64,000 bases of DNA from the NCBI GenBank assembly GCA_963693085.1, contig OY856414.1, positions 264,191,001-264,255,000 on the forward strand, in the 5' to 3' direction. Under the pieces are notes generated by a model. It saw only the letters and a program-made list of their open reading frames with translations, was not told the origin of the DNA and did not search any database. The DNA comes from Alisma plantago-aquatica. Its lineage: Eukaryota; Streptophyta; Magnoliopsida; Alismatales; Alismataceae. Below, one piece after another: positions 13,106-25,734 of the stretch. The first letter of the stretch is position 1. Each line of letters begins with the position of its first letter. A program made the translations under genes and the position numbers.

Positions 13106-13403
13106 AGGTCATATATATCGAACCAATTTTATTGATCAAATTAACCATATTATTAATAAATTATTATAAATATGCAATTATACTTTCTTCATTTCACAAA
13201 CAAGCACATAATTGAACAAAATTTCCATCAAACCTTGAAAGAAACTCATATTGAATTTAATTAATATTCAATCATCTATACAAAGATTCAATAATATAAA
13301 GTACTGAGTATCCACTCTAGAATTAAACTGAAAACTAACTAAAAAAGTTCCACACATTGGTCTATTCTAAAGAACAATTGTCTCCCCCTCATGTCACGTA
13401 ATC

Positions 13404-16400
13404 TTATGTGTGCTCAAGAACACATGTCACCCACTCGTTTTGGACCTCTTCGATTTCTTCTTGGTTGAAGCAACAACCAATATACTTCGAATAATACTGC
13501 AATCATATGACAAATATATCAACATATTATTATTATTTCAATTTATTTAGAAATTTGAAAAAACGAAAAGAATATAATGATAAGTAGCTTACACATTCAA
13601 GAATATTTCTAATTCTCGCATCAACAATGTCTCTCATGTACTTCAGAACATAATACCCACAATCTATATTGTTCGGCTGCTTTGGACATTGTATAAAATT
13701 AATATGAATTTGTTATCCAAATAATTGTGAGAACTTGTTAGCAAATAAGAGGATGGAAAAGTATAAACAACCAGAAAATCTAATAAAAGATGTGTATACA
13801 GAATCAAAATTGCAAACCATAGATCGGACCAAAATAATAATGGATCGGACCAGATCAGACCAGACTGTAAAATGTTGGGACCAGACCGCATACTGGACCG
13901 TTAGGACCAAACTGGAAAAAGCTGATGCTGTTTGAAATTTTAAAATCTGTTGTACATTGTATGTAAGTGATATTCTCCTCAATATTTTGAATCACAATGG
14001 CTATTCTAATTTTTATATCTGCAGCTTCACACTTTAATAGATTAGGCACGATGGAGCTAGTTTTACAGGGGAGTTGAGAGAGAGGTTGGTTGATCATCAG
14101 TAGAATGCACGTGATAGCCATCACCAAGTCAACACTCATGACTTAATATCTTTACCTACATCAACAAGTTATCAGGATCAATCATGCCACTCTCACCGTG
14201 TTCAGTTTTGTGGTCCGTTGATTCAAGAATCTTCTGAAATGAAACTTCATCATATGATTTTTGTAGATTTGGAAAGCCAAGATATAGTAAAGCGATAGCA
14301 TATCTTGGCTTGAAACAATTGAATCCTTAGGTATTTGTCAATGAGATTTTTAACATGTCAGTTTGTCACAAACTCATAGTTTCACTTGTCTCTGTAGCTA
14401 CTGCACAACAATCATTCTTAGTAACCTCACCAACCAGCTTGCCATGCTTATTGTACCACATATATTCACACATTTCTCCACCAATTAGTATATTTTAAAT
14501 CATAATAATCCATATAACTGATTGTATATAATCAATACTCTAATGGTATATTGTGTCCTCATAAGCTACATACTGATAGAGACATCTATTTGACTTTGAA
14601 GTGAGATGTTTTGTTATTTACCATTCTTCCTCAAAGTGACTGAACTAAGTTGGATCACTTCTCATATTGGAAAACGTCAAGCTTCTTGATGATAGGAGAA
14701 CAATGTTCAAGAGCTTGAACATACTCGCACATGAAACACTATACCAAAGGCCTTGAGCTGAAGATTATTACCACCTCGACTAGAAGAGTTATTAATTTAA
14801 TTGAGGTACTCTTTTTTATGTGGAACTAAATCCTTAACACACCTGTGTTTTCTGAATTCACAGATTGATTTGTAAATAATCTATATTTCTGATTATTATA
14901 TAACATCACACTTAATTCTGAACAACCCAACATCAGTATTAATTCATCTGACGTTGTACATTATCATATAGGTTGCTAGTTATGAGTTTACATGGGGTGA
15001 TAATGTACAGTTCCCACAAATGGTATGAGTGGAATAAACTATGAGGATTCCTCATGTGCGTATGATTAAGCATGTACTCCACTTAAGTCAATCACCTACA
15101 TATATTTGTCTTTCCAACCTCCACACTGACTGAATTTTTAAAGAATGTGTCCATCCTCCTAATTTTTTTATCAGAACTCCTTTGTGTCTCATCATTTCAG
15201 CAAGAAGCATGTATACAACTTCAGTCAACTGCCTGTTAGGCCACTCTGTTTAGTTACCTTTCTCCATGTTTTTAGAAACCATTCATTTCCACTAACAAGA
15301 CAGAACAACTCAAGAATAATCATGGGACGAGAGAGTCAGTGGATGCACTTCTTTCTAAAGTTGTTACTTACAGGCCACATGTTGACGTGTAGTGGTTTAT
15401 GGGTCCAAAATTTGGCTTGCTGGAGATGTTCTTACAACACAAGCTATTCTTTAGGAAGCATATGTTTAATTCCAAACTCAGAGGACATATTGTATCCTTT
15501 GTTTTGCTGGCTGATACTCACGACATCTGTCTTTGTTTTTAAGAATTTTTGAGTTTTGTTTACGTTAACACTTATGTTCCCTAGTTTTACTAGATGAGTA
15601 TTCATACATTTCCGTTGAGAAATTTTTTTCCTCAGATTTTGGTATCATTCATAGTGTATGCTTCTATAGTTGTCTCACATTAATCTTTATTTTATAAAAT
15701 AGAGGGCATTCCCTAAGATATGCATTTCCATGTCAGAGATGGGTAATAAAGAACTCACTGACTACCTAGAAAAATAATACAAACAAATAGGTTTGTAGGT
15801 AGGATTCATGTATGAAGTGTTGGGTTAATAGATCTTGAGAAAAAAAAAGATTTGGATTTCCTTCTATACATATTTTTTGTTGTAAATACAAATTTTTTCA
15901 ACATCATAAGTGTGCATCTTGAAACTATTGCAAATTGCTAATGTTTTTTCCTACCCCAAACCGTGACAACATAAATTGGATGCACATGTTATCTCTAAAT
16001 ATATGGTAGCCTCCCACCCACAAAGTATATCCATTTCATTATACCCAAATGCATATTCAAGCTAAATGTGAGCATATTGGTGGGAGTTAATGTTCATAAA
16101 ACAGAGACAATGCGGCAATAAACAAGTCAATGACTAGATTGAACCAATTGTAGCAATTTTCTTTTAATATTGTAACATCTTTTACATACATAAATAGTTT
16201 TTGTACATGGGTTCCAATAGTAGACATACAAGTTTGATCTTATAAAGAATAGTTCTTATAGATCTCTTATGGTTGAAAGCAATGATGTAGGGAACCTATG
16301 GTCCAGGTTGATCAGAAAACCTAGTGTTGGAAGCAGTGGCACAAAAAAGGATGCCAAACACGAGTCAAAATAAGTACACATTAAAGAAAAAATGACTCTG

Positions 16401-19242
16401 CTTCTAGCTATTCTATAAATTTGCAACAAAAAGAAATAAAAGGGTGTCTTACCTTGATAATTTCCCATTTCAAATTCTTCCTGTATTGCACATATCTCTT
16501 TTGATAAAATTTATGAGTCATATTCAAATTCATATAAAGACTTCTATGCATCAGTAACAATATATGGAACTTTTGAAACATGTATTATGTAATGAAATTG
16601 TTTTATGAAGTACTTACAAATCCATGAGTTTTTCCACGTTCTTGCATAATTTTCCTCTTAACGGATCAAGTTAGTAGCACCTACCCCATGTAAGGTCGAA
16701 GACACAAAGTATCCAATGTCCCCTACGTATACAAAGTATTACATTAAAGATAATGCGTTTTTAAGAAACATTTCAAATAAACAAACACCAGACAATCGAC
16801 AAAATATATACGTACCCCATGTTATAAGGTAAAAAGAACACTTCCAATCTTTTCTTCTTCCCTCTAATGAACTGATATGCTATATATTGCGCCCGAGTCT
16901 CCACTTTTTTAGTGTATAACAGATCTATGAAATGTGGACATATAAATCCAAAGATATTAAATAGATTTCCTGAGGTCACTTTGTTGAACAAATGCCTAAA
17001 ACAAAAAAAAAACACATATTTAGTCTTTGAAAATAATTTTCTTATAATCACTTGTATAGAAACTTACTTTATGTACACTGATATATGTGAGGCTTCTAAT
17101 TGGACTTGATCATGGCATATCTTGACCAATTCTGGTGTGATAGTCAGCTCATGTGCGCAACCTACTACATCTTCAGACATCTGGAGAGAAATGATATGAT
17201 TCTTATCATCTTCCACATACACCATCAATAGTTTCAGCTTCAATGGAGGCTTTTTGCATGATTGCTTGTAAAGAAGTGGTGTTGGCTTGACGGGACTTGA
17301 GACTTCATCACACTTTTTCCTAGTTTTTGAATTTCTTATTTGTGTGCTTATTGATTCTATCACTTTTCTTTGAGACATTGAGTCTTGGCATTCCTTGCAT
17401 ATGATTAGAAAAAATAGAAAAATTAATTTATTAATGCACATTATACATTTCAACAAATTATTGAAAAAATGTCCAAGTTGTAGCATGTACATTCATATTT
17501 ATTTTGATCAATTCTGTAGGCCAAGGAATGTAGGTGCCTATGCCTTGAAAAACTTGATAAACACCTGCCACATTTAAAGGTATTGGCACACTTTCTTCAG
17601 GCATCAACAGGGTATCAATTATCACTTTTTTGTGTTTTGGATCCAATGTCACATTGTGAAGGATAATTGACTCATTTTCATGAGATATATACACCCTTCC
17701 ATTAGCTACTGCACGTAATGGATTATCCAACATCAAAATACACTTGTGATATCCCTAGATAAATCAATTATGCATAGCATCAATAACAAGTACAACATGA
17801 GAAATCAATATCTCTAAAATTTACCAGATAATTTGACTTGTTGCTTACCTCATGAAGATATGAGAATTGTGCATGGGGGCAACTATATTTGGAAGTAGGG
17901 TCTTGGTATGTATCCCCTACATTGTCCAAATCCTTGCTCTTATTCTTTCCTTCAAGATACTTGATCTTCATGGCCAAAGCTTCAATAGTCTTTTGCATTT
18001 GTAATAGCATATGGGATGAATGATCATCTGTTGGAGCCACATGATTAGAATATTTTGTAATTATTATCCCTGGTCCGGTTTCTGTTGCATGTCCTAGGTG
18101 ATCCTTTTTTCCCAATGCCATTGTTATCACATCATTACATCCCTTCTCACTAATGATTCCCTCAGAAACTTCCTGAGATAGAGCATCCTTGCAAAATACA
18201 AAACAAAAAACTATAAAAATAATTAAAACTATTGTGATGAAAAAACCAACGCGATAAAAATTAAACTTACAATCTTATACACCACTTCCTTGACCTTGTC
18301 ACTAGTAATAGTACCAGTTTTATCCATTCTAGATCTTTTCGATAGTTGTACTCTAGATATCTTTGATATAACTGGATATAAATTATTCTCATTAATCTGT
18401 TTATATGATGATAAAAAATGATAATTTTATAGCTCTATTTGAAATTTTACAAATCACTTTAACATGAATTAAATCTTACAATTTCTTGTTCTAGGCCAAC
18501 ATATCCCTTATGAGAAAGTCTAGGTCGATACTCATTCTTTGACGATAATTCTCTTCCATCCTTACTCCTTCTCTGGTTTTTTTACAAATAATAAAATATC
18601 AAAATCTTTTTAAATGTATTGCAAGAAACACAACAAATGAGATTTCGTACACTAATTTATATCATCACGTTAAATTATTTAGTCTACCGGCTCATGAAAA
18701 AAATCCTCCCATTGATTTTCAGATATAAAATCATATTCTTTGGGTGGGTGTTTGCATATATTTCCATCTTTGTCTCTCATGAATTTTATTGATAATCGAG
18801 ATTTGAATTCCCTCCATCTATCATTGGCTCTTTGTAATACCCACTGCTTTCTAACATATCCAATCAAAAATACACCCTACAAATAACTAAATTATATATA
18901 CATAAAATTTAATATATCATTTTTATACAAAAAGAGACAAAAAATAATTAATTTCTACATACTCACCTCAATCTCTTCCCAAATAAGGTCCTTAAGACCT
19001 TCTCCCGCATCACTCCAAGTATCAATGTTGATTGCAACTCACTCTCGGGATGCAACTCGCTCTCGGGTTGCAACTCCAATATAGTTGTTGAAAACTTTTC
19101 CGGTTTCCCCAATTGGTTGTCCTTCTGAATTCCATTCCAATTGAATTTTGTGTCCTTTACGTCTCTTTCTCACAACCTTAGGCATTGTAGTGTGATCCCT
19201 ACTAATTTTTGTGGTCATTGAGTCATCTTCATGGGAAGACAT
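13404..19242 (-). pseudogene. CACTA second gene, TNPA-like with C-terminal Ulp1 cysteine-protease domain
   Basis: About 12 exons can be followed on the minus strand with GT-AG borders: 19242-18967, 18877-18688, 18572-18480, 18396-18271, 18187-17849, 17754-17491, 17393-17068, 16995-16816, 16722-16618, 16543-16453, about 13690-13593 and 13496-13404. The N-terminal half resembles plant Ptta/En/Spm (transposase-24) proteins: WREFKSRLSIKF, then RPRLSHKGYVGLEQEI, then ITMALGKKDHLG. The C-terminal half is a Ulp1/C48-type protease: FFLPYNMG, GHWILCVFDLTWG with the catalytic His, LDPLRGKL with the Asp, QCPKQPNNIDCGYYVLKYM with the Cys, and a final NQEEIEEVQNEWVTCVLEH. Only two in-frame stops are seen: a TGA at 19039-19041 inside a short tandem repeat whose sister copy reads CGA, and a TAA at 16671-16673 beside the Asp. 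The start is the ATG at 19242. The acceptor of the eleventh exon is unclear. Confidence 0.82.
13693..16452. other. 2.8-kb gap inside the Ulp1 coding region (long intron or insertion)
   Basis: The exon ending KWEIIK has a good donor (GTAAGA, complement of 16447-16452). The coding sequence resumes just before IQCPKQP at about 13690. I recognise nothing in between: AT-rich DNA, a run of GACCAGA-like repeats at about 13820-13910, and a 122-codon plus-strand frame at 15184-15552 without family resemblance. The other introns are short, about 50-200 bases, so an insertion within an intron is possible. Confidence 0.5.
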
Positions 19243-19396
19243 ATCTACAAAAAAATTTAGAAGAAAAAAGTATTAGCAAACCGTATATAAAACAACAATT
19301 ACAAAGAACAACACGAAATCTTACAAAATTTAAGACATATTTACATTACTTAAAAAAAGGTATTACTAAATATCAAGAAAATGCTAATACTTACTC

Positions 19397-22300
19397 TCAC
19401 TTGGACATACACTGTTTTTTATTTTTATGCACACTGACATCATCAACAAATGTCCCGTCATTGTGATCTTCTCGAGCACATATTTCTTCTTCATTAGCAA
19501 CAAGATCATCATTTGCAGGCATAGATGGAATGATTCTAGACAGAGGTTTCTTCTTTTAAAATGATGTCATTATCATCATCATCTCCTTCATGGGGCCTTC
19601 TTCTGTGAGATAAGACTACAGACCAGCCCTTATTAGCTGTGTCTATCACATAGAAAACTTGTTTTGCCTGTAATGCCATTATAAAGGGATTGTGTTTACA
19701 TCCCTCCCTATCTAGGTTCACTAAGATAAATCCATCTTTTGTTTGTACACCCTTATCATTTTCAGCCCACTTGCAATGAAAAATAGGAATCTGAAATATG
19801 TTGTAGTCCAACTCATATATATCTTGGATCACACCATAATAGGATATGTCACACCAGACTGGATTTTTTGTCTTTAGCACTAGTAATGTGCAAAGCTTCA
19901 GAGACCAGAGACACCCCACTATTTCGCATAGTACTCTTGTCATCTTGAAATTTTGTATAGAAAGTGTATCCATTTATAAAATAACTAGCAAATGAAAACA
20001 CGGTTGTTTTAGGCCCCACAGATAACCATTCAAGGTCTTTGAAACAGATTATGGCGAACGATCAATCTGTTCACTAATACAGTTCTTTAATCAGTCGGTG
20101 AAACAACATATGTGCAATTTGATTATATCCTTCTCATTCCTAGATTGATAATGAGTTCATAAATAATCAATGTGTTCTTTCACATATGGTTCTACCTCGG
20201 TTGTATTACAAAGGACATATAAATGCATTGTGTGTAATTGATCAGCTGAAAGTTGTACAAACTTGCATCCTGTACTGCCTTGTCCATCAATTTTTCTGAC
20301 ATGTCATGAGTTAGGAAGACCAATGGATTCAACATTGGATAAATATTGGGTACAAAATCCAATAGCCTCTTCTACTATGTAGCTTTCTACCATACAACCC
20401 TCGGGTCGATATCTATTCTTTACATACCCTTTTAATAGCTTCATATATTGCTCGAACGGATACATCCAACGTAAAAATACTGGACCACATAGTTTGACCT
20501 CTCTAACGAAGTGCACAGTCAAATGAACCATTATACCAAAGAATGAAGGAGGGAAGTACACCTCAAGTTGACACAAAGTGATGATGATATGATTTTGTAA
20601 TGAGTCCAAGGTCTCAGGGTCGATGAATTTTGAGCATAAAGCATTGAAGAACATATAAATCTTAGTGATTGCATTTCTAACCCACTTAGGCAAAATGGAA
20701 CAGATAGCCAACGGCAAAAATTGTTGCATTCAGATGTGTCAATCATGTGATTTCAAGCCCAATAGTTTAAAATCTTTCATATCCACAAATCTACTCATGT
20801 TTGAAGAATATCCCTCTGGAACCTTGACTCCTTTTAGGAACCCGCAAAAGATAGCTTTTTCACCCTTTGAAAGTGTATAACACGCTGGGGGCAAGTATGT
20901 CCGACTTCCCCTCATTTGTGGAGCCAAGCTATCTCGAATACCCATGTCAACCATGTCTAATCTTGCTTTGAGGCCATCTTTTGTCTTCTGTGGGATATTG
21001 AGTAATGTTCCAACCAGACCATCACATATGTTTTTCTCTATGTGCATCACATCTAAACAATGTCTCACATATAAAGACTTCCAATAAAGAAGATCAAAGA
21101 ATATTGACCTCTTCTTGTAGATACCTTTAAGAATTGGAGACTTTTGTTTTCCAAATTTTACTTTCAACTGTTTCACCTTAGTAAAGATTTGCTGATCGGA
21201 TAATGGTTGAGGAGCTCTTCGTAGTTCTACTTCCCCATTAAAAGCTTTCTCCAGTCTACAATATTGATGATCCTTAGGCAAGAACCTGTGATGGTTGAGA
21301 TAAACAGTTTTCTTCCCATGTTTTAGTTGACAGAAAGAGGTCTCCTCCTCACAAATAGGGCAACCAAGATGTCCTTTGATATTGTACCTAGATAGATTTC
21401 CATATGTCGGGTAATCATTTATCATACAAAATAACATCACACTCATATTAAAATTCTCTTTGCGGTATGCATCATATAAGTCAACACCCTTGTCCCACAG
21501 AATCTTTAAATCTTCAACAAGTGGACCCAAGTAAACATCAATATCATTTCCAGGCTACTTTGGTCCTAAAATCAGCAAAGTCAAAAGCATATACTTGTGT
21601 TTCATGCATACATCTAGATCATGATTATATATAGCCAAAATCACAGGCCATGTACTATGACTTCCTGAATTATGGGGATTCATTCCATCTACAGAAAGTG
21701 CCAGTCTTAAGTTTCTAGGATCACCACCAAATTCTGGAAATTTATTATCGATGGTCATCCATTGTGGAGAATCTGCAGGGTGTCTAAGAAAACCATCTTT
21801 TTTCTATCCTCAGCATGCCAAACCAACTTCTTCGCATCATCAACATTATTAAACAAGTGTCTGAATCTTGGTATTATTGGTAAACACCACAAAACCTTAC
21901 TAGGGCTTCCATCCTTCTTGTATCATGGTTCTCTACAAACTGGACAACTCTCCTTCAAAGCAAGATCATTTCGATACAAAATTCAATCATTAGAGCATGC
22001 ATGTATCTTTTCATAATCAAGACCCATGGATGAAAGCACTTTCTTCACCTCGTATGTGCGACAAGAAAGTACATTACCCTCAGGAAGCATATCTTTCAAG
22101 AGATGTAGCAAGGTCGTAAAGCTTTTATCAGACCAACCATTGCTCGCCTTCAGGTGATATAACTTTAAAACAGTAGATAATTTGATGAACTTGACACAGC
22201 TGTTGTATAATGGTGTTTCAGAGTCAGTCATTAACCTTTCAAACATTTTGGGACAGTCTCATATCTTTTCTTCTACATTATAAGCCATGTCCTACAAAGT

Positions 22301-22582
22301 GTCTCTTTCATCTCCCCCAAATTGTTCACTCTGATCTACAGTATGAAAATCTTCCTTCTCACCATGATGTATCCATCGAGTGTAAGTCATATCAATACCG
22401 TCTCAAAATAAGTGATGATACAATGTGTCTTTGTTAAGCCACTTACTGAAATCACACTTCATGCAAGGACAAAGAAGTCTAGTATCATTTCTTGCATGTT
22501 CAATTGCACATCTTACAAATTCATCCGCTCCTTTTTCATATTCTTCAGATAACCGATTTGATGACATCTACCTTCGATCCAT
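19397..22582 (-). pseudogene. CACTA transposase (TNPD/TNP2-like), inactivated
   Basis: Domains in order on the minus strand: an N-terminal transposase-associated domain from the ATG at 22582 (NRLSEEYEKGADEFVR, then TRWIHHGE); FERL and NGWSDKSFTTLLHLLKDMLP at 22246-21983; the transposase-21 core with LRLALSVDGMNP (catalytic Asp region) at about 21700 and YWKSLYVRHCLDVMHIEKN at about 21060; a DUF4218-like domain at 20729-20304 (WMYPFEQYMKLLKGYVKNRY); and a DUF4216-like domain at 19973-19536 (YYGVIQDIYELDY). In-frame stops lie at 22568-22570, 22403-22405, 22292-22294, 22259-22261, 21983-21985, about 21910, 21555-21557, 20739-20741 and 20730-20732. There is a frameshift in an A-run near 21790 and another near 19540. 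The enzyme would cut and join the CACTA ends; this copy cannot be made as one protein. Confidence 0.92.
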
Positions 22583-22913
22583 TGTTGTACACCAAATATG
22601 TGGAGAGTTCTTATATGTGATTTCAGTAAAAATATAAAAAAATAAGATGTTATGTGTACATGGAGAATAAGTGATAACTAAGATTTTATACCATATTTAC
22701 ATGTGTAGGGAATAATTATTTCTCTTATTTTGAAACACCCAACATGTCTCCATACATCACCCTGTACAATCATGTTTGTTGAAATTATAATTTTATTACA
22801 ATAATGTCTAAAAAATTAACTTGTAATTGGTTTACGTAAAAATAAATCAATTTCAATGGAATCAGCAGGCAGATGACGCTCTAGTCACTGCATTAGGACG
22901 GCAATACTATATC
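22583..22913. other. Upstream of CACTA transposase, no gene seen
   Basis: AT-rich DNA between the transposase start and the retroposon. In minus orientation it is the leader of the transposase gene. No clear TATA box or open frame was found. Confidence 0.4.
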
Positions 22914-22928
22914 AAAAGAACTGCACAT

Positions 22929-23749
22929 AACGAAAGGATTTGCTAGCGGTGACTCTCTCCCTAGCTCCCGCGATCTAGGGTTTGCCCCATCACCGACTCT
23001 GCTCGGGGGGGGGGGGGGGAGGTTGTTTGCCGACGCGCAACGTTCCCTCTCCCCCTGGGCTTCTTCCTCGACTGTCTCAAGGTGCTTCAACGATCGAAGC
23101 CTTCGTCTGCTTTTCGTCTAGGACCTGTCCTTCTCAGCGGTGGTACTCGGCCTCAGATCTTGAGGCTGCGACGCTGGTGGTTTGAGCAGCGTGCCCTGGT
23201 GGTGCTTTGTCTCGCTGGGGTGGAGCGGAGAGTGGGCGACTTGCCCTAATCGTCAATCCCTACGACAATCGAGACCCCCCGCCCCGTGCTTCTTCGTGGG
23301 TCTCCCTATTTTTTTCTTGTTTTCTTTGCTACAGGTTATTCTACTCGTTTCTCGCCGCTCGTCGGCGTTGTTGTCGCTGCTTGTCGGCATTGTTGTTCTC
23401 TCTATTTGGGAGCTATGAGTCTTGGATCTTGTTGGCCTCGATTTCTTCTGTTCGGATTCACTATTGGGTCTATGGCTTTTCATGTGGCGGAAAACACTGG
23501 TCTGTATATTTTTCATTTGCAGGTTTATCATCTCCGATCTATGCTCAGGTTGAAGGAATCTCTTAAGAAAAGATGCTTATGTCAGCCTAGTGGAAAAGAG
23601 ATCAATGCAGAAGCGTTCTATTATCATTCCAATATGAGTTTTGGGGATCAGATAGCCCTGCTCTTGGTTGTATGTACTTCCAGAATCATTTTTCCTATGT
23701 GTAGATGTCATATGGCTTTTCAGTAATGAAGATGTTCGGATTGCTAAAA
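22929..23749 (+). mobile_element. Poly(A)-ended retroposon inside the CACTA element
   Basis: An 821-bp insertion is flanked by the perfect 15-bp direct repeat AAAAGAACTGCACAT (22914-22928 and 23750-23764) and ends in a short A-run (GATTGCTAAAAA). This is the signature of LINE-mediated retroposition. The first 350 bases are GC-rich with a 14-15 base G-run near 23007 and CT-rich segments like the 5' leader of a plant mRNA or LINE; the 3' end resembles plant LINE tails. No reverse transcriptase is present. It may be an internally deleted LINE, a long SINE-like element or a processed pseudogene. Short frames (for example 23182-23418 and 23286-23726) show no known domain. Confidence 0.8.
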
Positions 23750-23764
23750 AAAAGAACTGCACAT

Positions 23765-24469
23765 GGCCATTTCAACCCTAGGCTTGGTGGAAGCCCCTTC
23801 GTGATATTCACATAGAAACATGGAGGACTGATACAGTCTAAACTAGGTACAAAATTTTGATAGTTATTACCACAATCCCACACACCTTCTGGATAGTTCA
23901 TCGTACTTATGCAGTCGGGCTAGTGTATTGGCCATAGAAACTAGAAATCTATCAAATGAATTTTATAAACTTACAATCACCCTTCAGCTAGTTCACACAT
24001 TGGCCAAACAACAATTCCTGATGATGGACTGCACTCAATTAAAGAAACCCTACAAAATCCCTTCCTATTGACTAATTGGTCAAGTATCCCTTTGGGAGGA
24101 GAGGGAAACAGATGCATCATAATATCCTCTTATACCCAATATCGTAATGGTTGTACTGTAGAAACTGGCCCCAAGCTCAGTAGGGCCTTTGCCGACACAT
24201 CAAGGGGATCAGAACCCCAATGAACACACCTCTGCCCTGCGGGCCATCACCACCACAAACTAGAGCCACATTCACCTCACTTTATCTCAAATCAAATACA
24301 ATAAGATCACTAGAGCCAATTTGTAGAGGAAGAGGTGTAGTTAGAATATAAATTTTGGCTTATCAAATTGGTTTGAAGGGAGATCAAGATAAGCCTAGAG
24401 AAGCAGTTCTGGCACCCTAATAAATTCAAAGGATCAATGCGGACTTGCTGTATTTGCATGTGGCTGTCT
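23765..24469. other. CACTA 5' region, nothing recognised
   Basis: About 700 bases without an open frame of note, repeat or motif on either strand. The minus strand reads towards the transposase, so it could be leader or intron. Confidence 0.4.
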
Positions 24470-24830
24470 CACCAGGTCAGCAGAGCCACATCGTAGGAGG
24501 AGCAGGCGGGGACACCTTTGGCAGGAGGCGGCGGAGGAACGGAGGAGGAGACATTGCCTGGTGATGATGACTCTTCCTGAACGATGCTTGGCACAGCCGA
24601 TGCAAGGTGCTTATGTGGTTGGTGGCTAGGGTTCTTAGGTGATGATGGAGGAAGGTATAATAGAAATTGGGAGGGAGGCAGAAAGGAAGCAGAATGGAAG
24701 AGGAAAGGAGGAGAAGGAGATGAAGGGGGAGTGGGGGAGAAACTATTGTGAGAAGAGGGGGAGAAGAACGGCCGCATGCTCTGTGTTTCATGAAAACAGA
24801 AGACGCACAACGTGAACCAAGGGGCATGGT
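24470..24830 (-). other. Pro/Ser-rich open stretch at the CACTA 5' side
   Basis: On the minus strand two overlapping frames of about 115 codons are open, rich in Pro, Ser and Phe (SSSVPPPPPAKG and similar). The plus strand is correspondingly G/A-rich. A pyrimidine-rich leader exon of the transposase transcript or a captured host 5' exon would both look like this. No domain is recognisable and both frames may be composition artefacts. Confidence 0.3.
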
Positions 24831-25734
24831 TGTTAATTAGAAATGACAGTGGTAGTTAAATGTAATTAAGTCAAAGTTATAAGGAAAAATTAAGGAACTA
24901 AATGACCAGTCAAATGAAGTCGAAATGAGACCAAAATTTAGACAGTAGTAGACTAGACAAGGGGTATTAAAATATTAACTTTTTTTTGCTACAATGAACC
25001 ATAATTATTTAGTGTCAAATGATAAGTATTTTATCACTACAAAAGAGTGTAACGACTTATCTATTGTTTAATGGGATATCAAAATTTGACATCTAATGTG
25101 TATTACTTCAAATTAATGTTAAATGGTAAAGTATCGTCTGTAACCAATCAATTTTTTTTATATGAAAGGTGATGTGTTGAAATATGATATTTTCTTAGCT
25201 CCAAGTATTTTTAATTAATCTATTTCAACCAAAAAGGATATAATTCTAATGAAATCAAAAAGGGTCCTAGGAAAGAGATAATTAGGTTGTAAACCTAGAT
25301 TCTGGTATGTTGCAGTGACGGTTTGGGTCGGGTTTCAAAACTCTGATATCCAGACCAAATCTGGACCCAAGTCGGTCCCAAATTCAAAACTAGATTTTGT
25401 TCGACTAGTGTCTCAATTGAGAACAACCCAATTGAAAAAATTAGATTCAAAATAAAATCTGGACCTATATTTGATAATGAATTTATAAAAATTAATTCTC
25501 TGATTTCTAGATTATATTTCGTGTTATATAATATTGGAATTGGGTCGCATCTGGGTCAAATCATCTACCCATAGTGAAAAAGTGTCATTCCCATAAATCC
25601 TAAAAGGAATTCAGACCTATATTTGATAATAATATTATACGAAAAAATTATTATCAGATTACATGTTCCTGATCAAATTCTCTGATAAGAAATTGAGTTC
25701 GGCTCGGTTCTGACCATATAACAACAAGTCAGAG
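24831..25734. other. AT-rich CACTA segment, no gene
   Basis: Only short, broken frames. The part at 25300-25720 holds degenerate GACCCAAATCTGG-like repeats that loosely resemble the GACCAGA repeats at 13820-13910. Confidence 0.4.

Noticed and set aside
15184..15552. 122-codon plus-strand frame inside the CACTA element
   Set aside because: It lies opposite to the element's genes within the Ulp1 gap, has no family resemblance, and codon content looks random.
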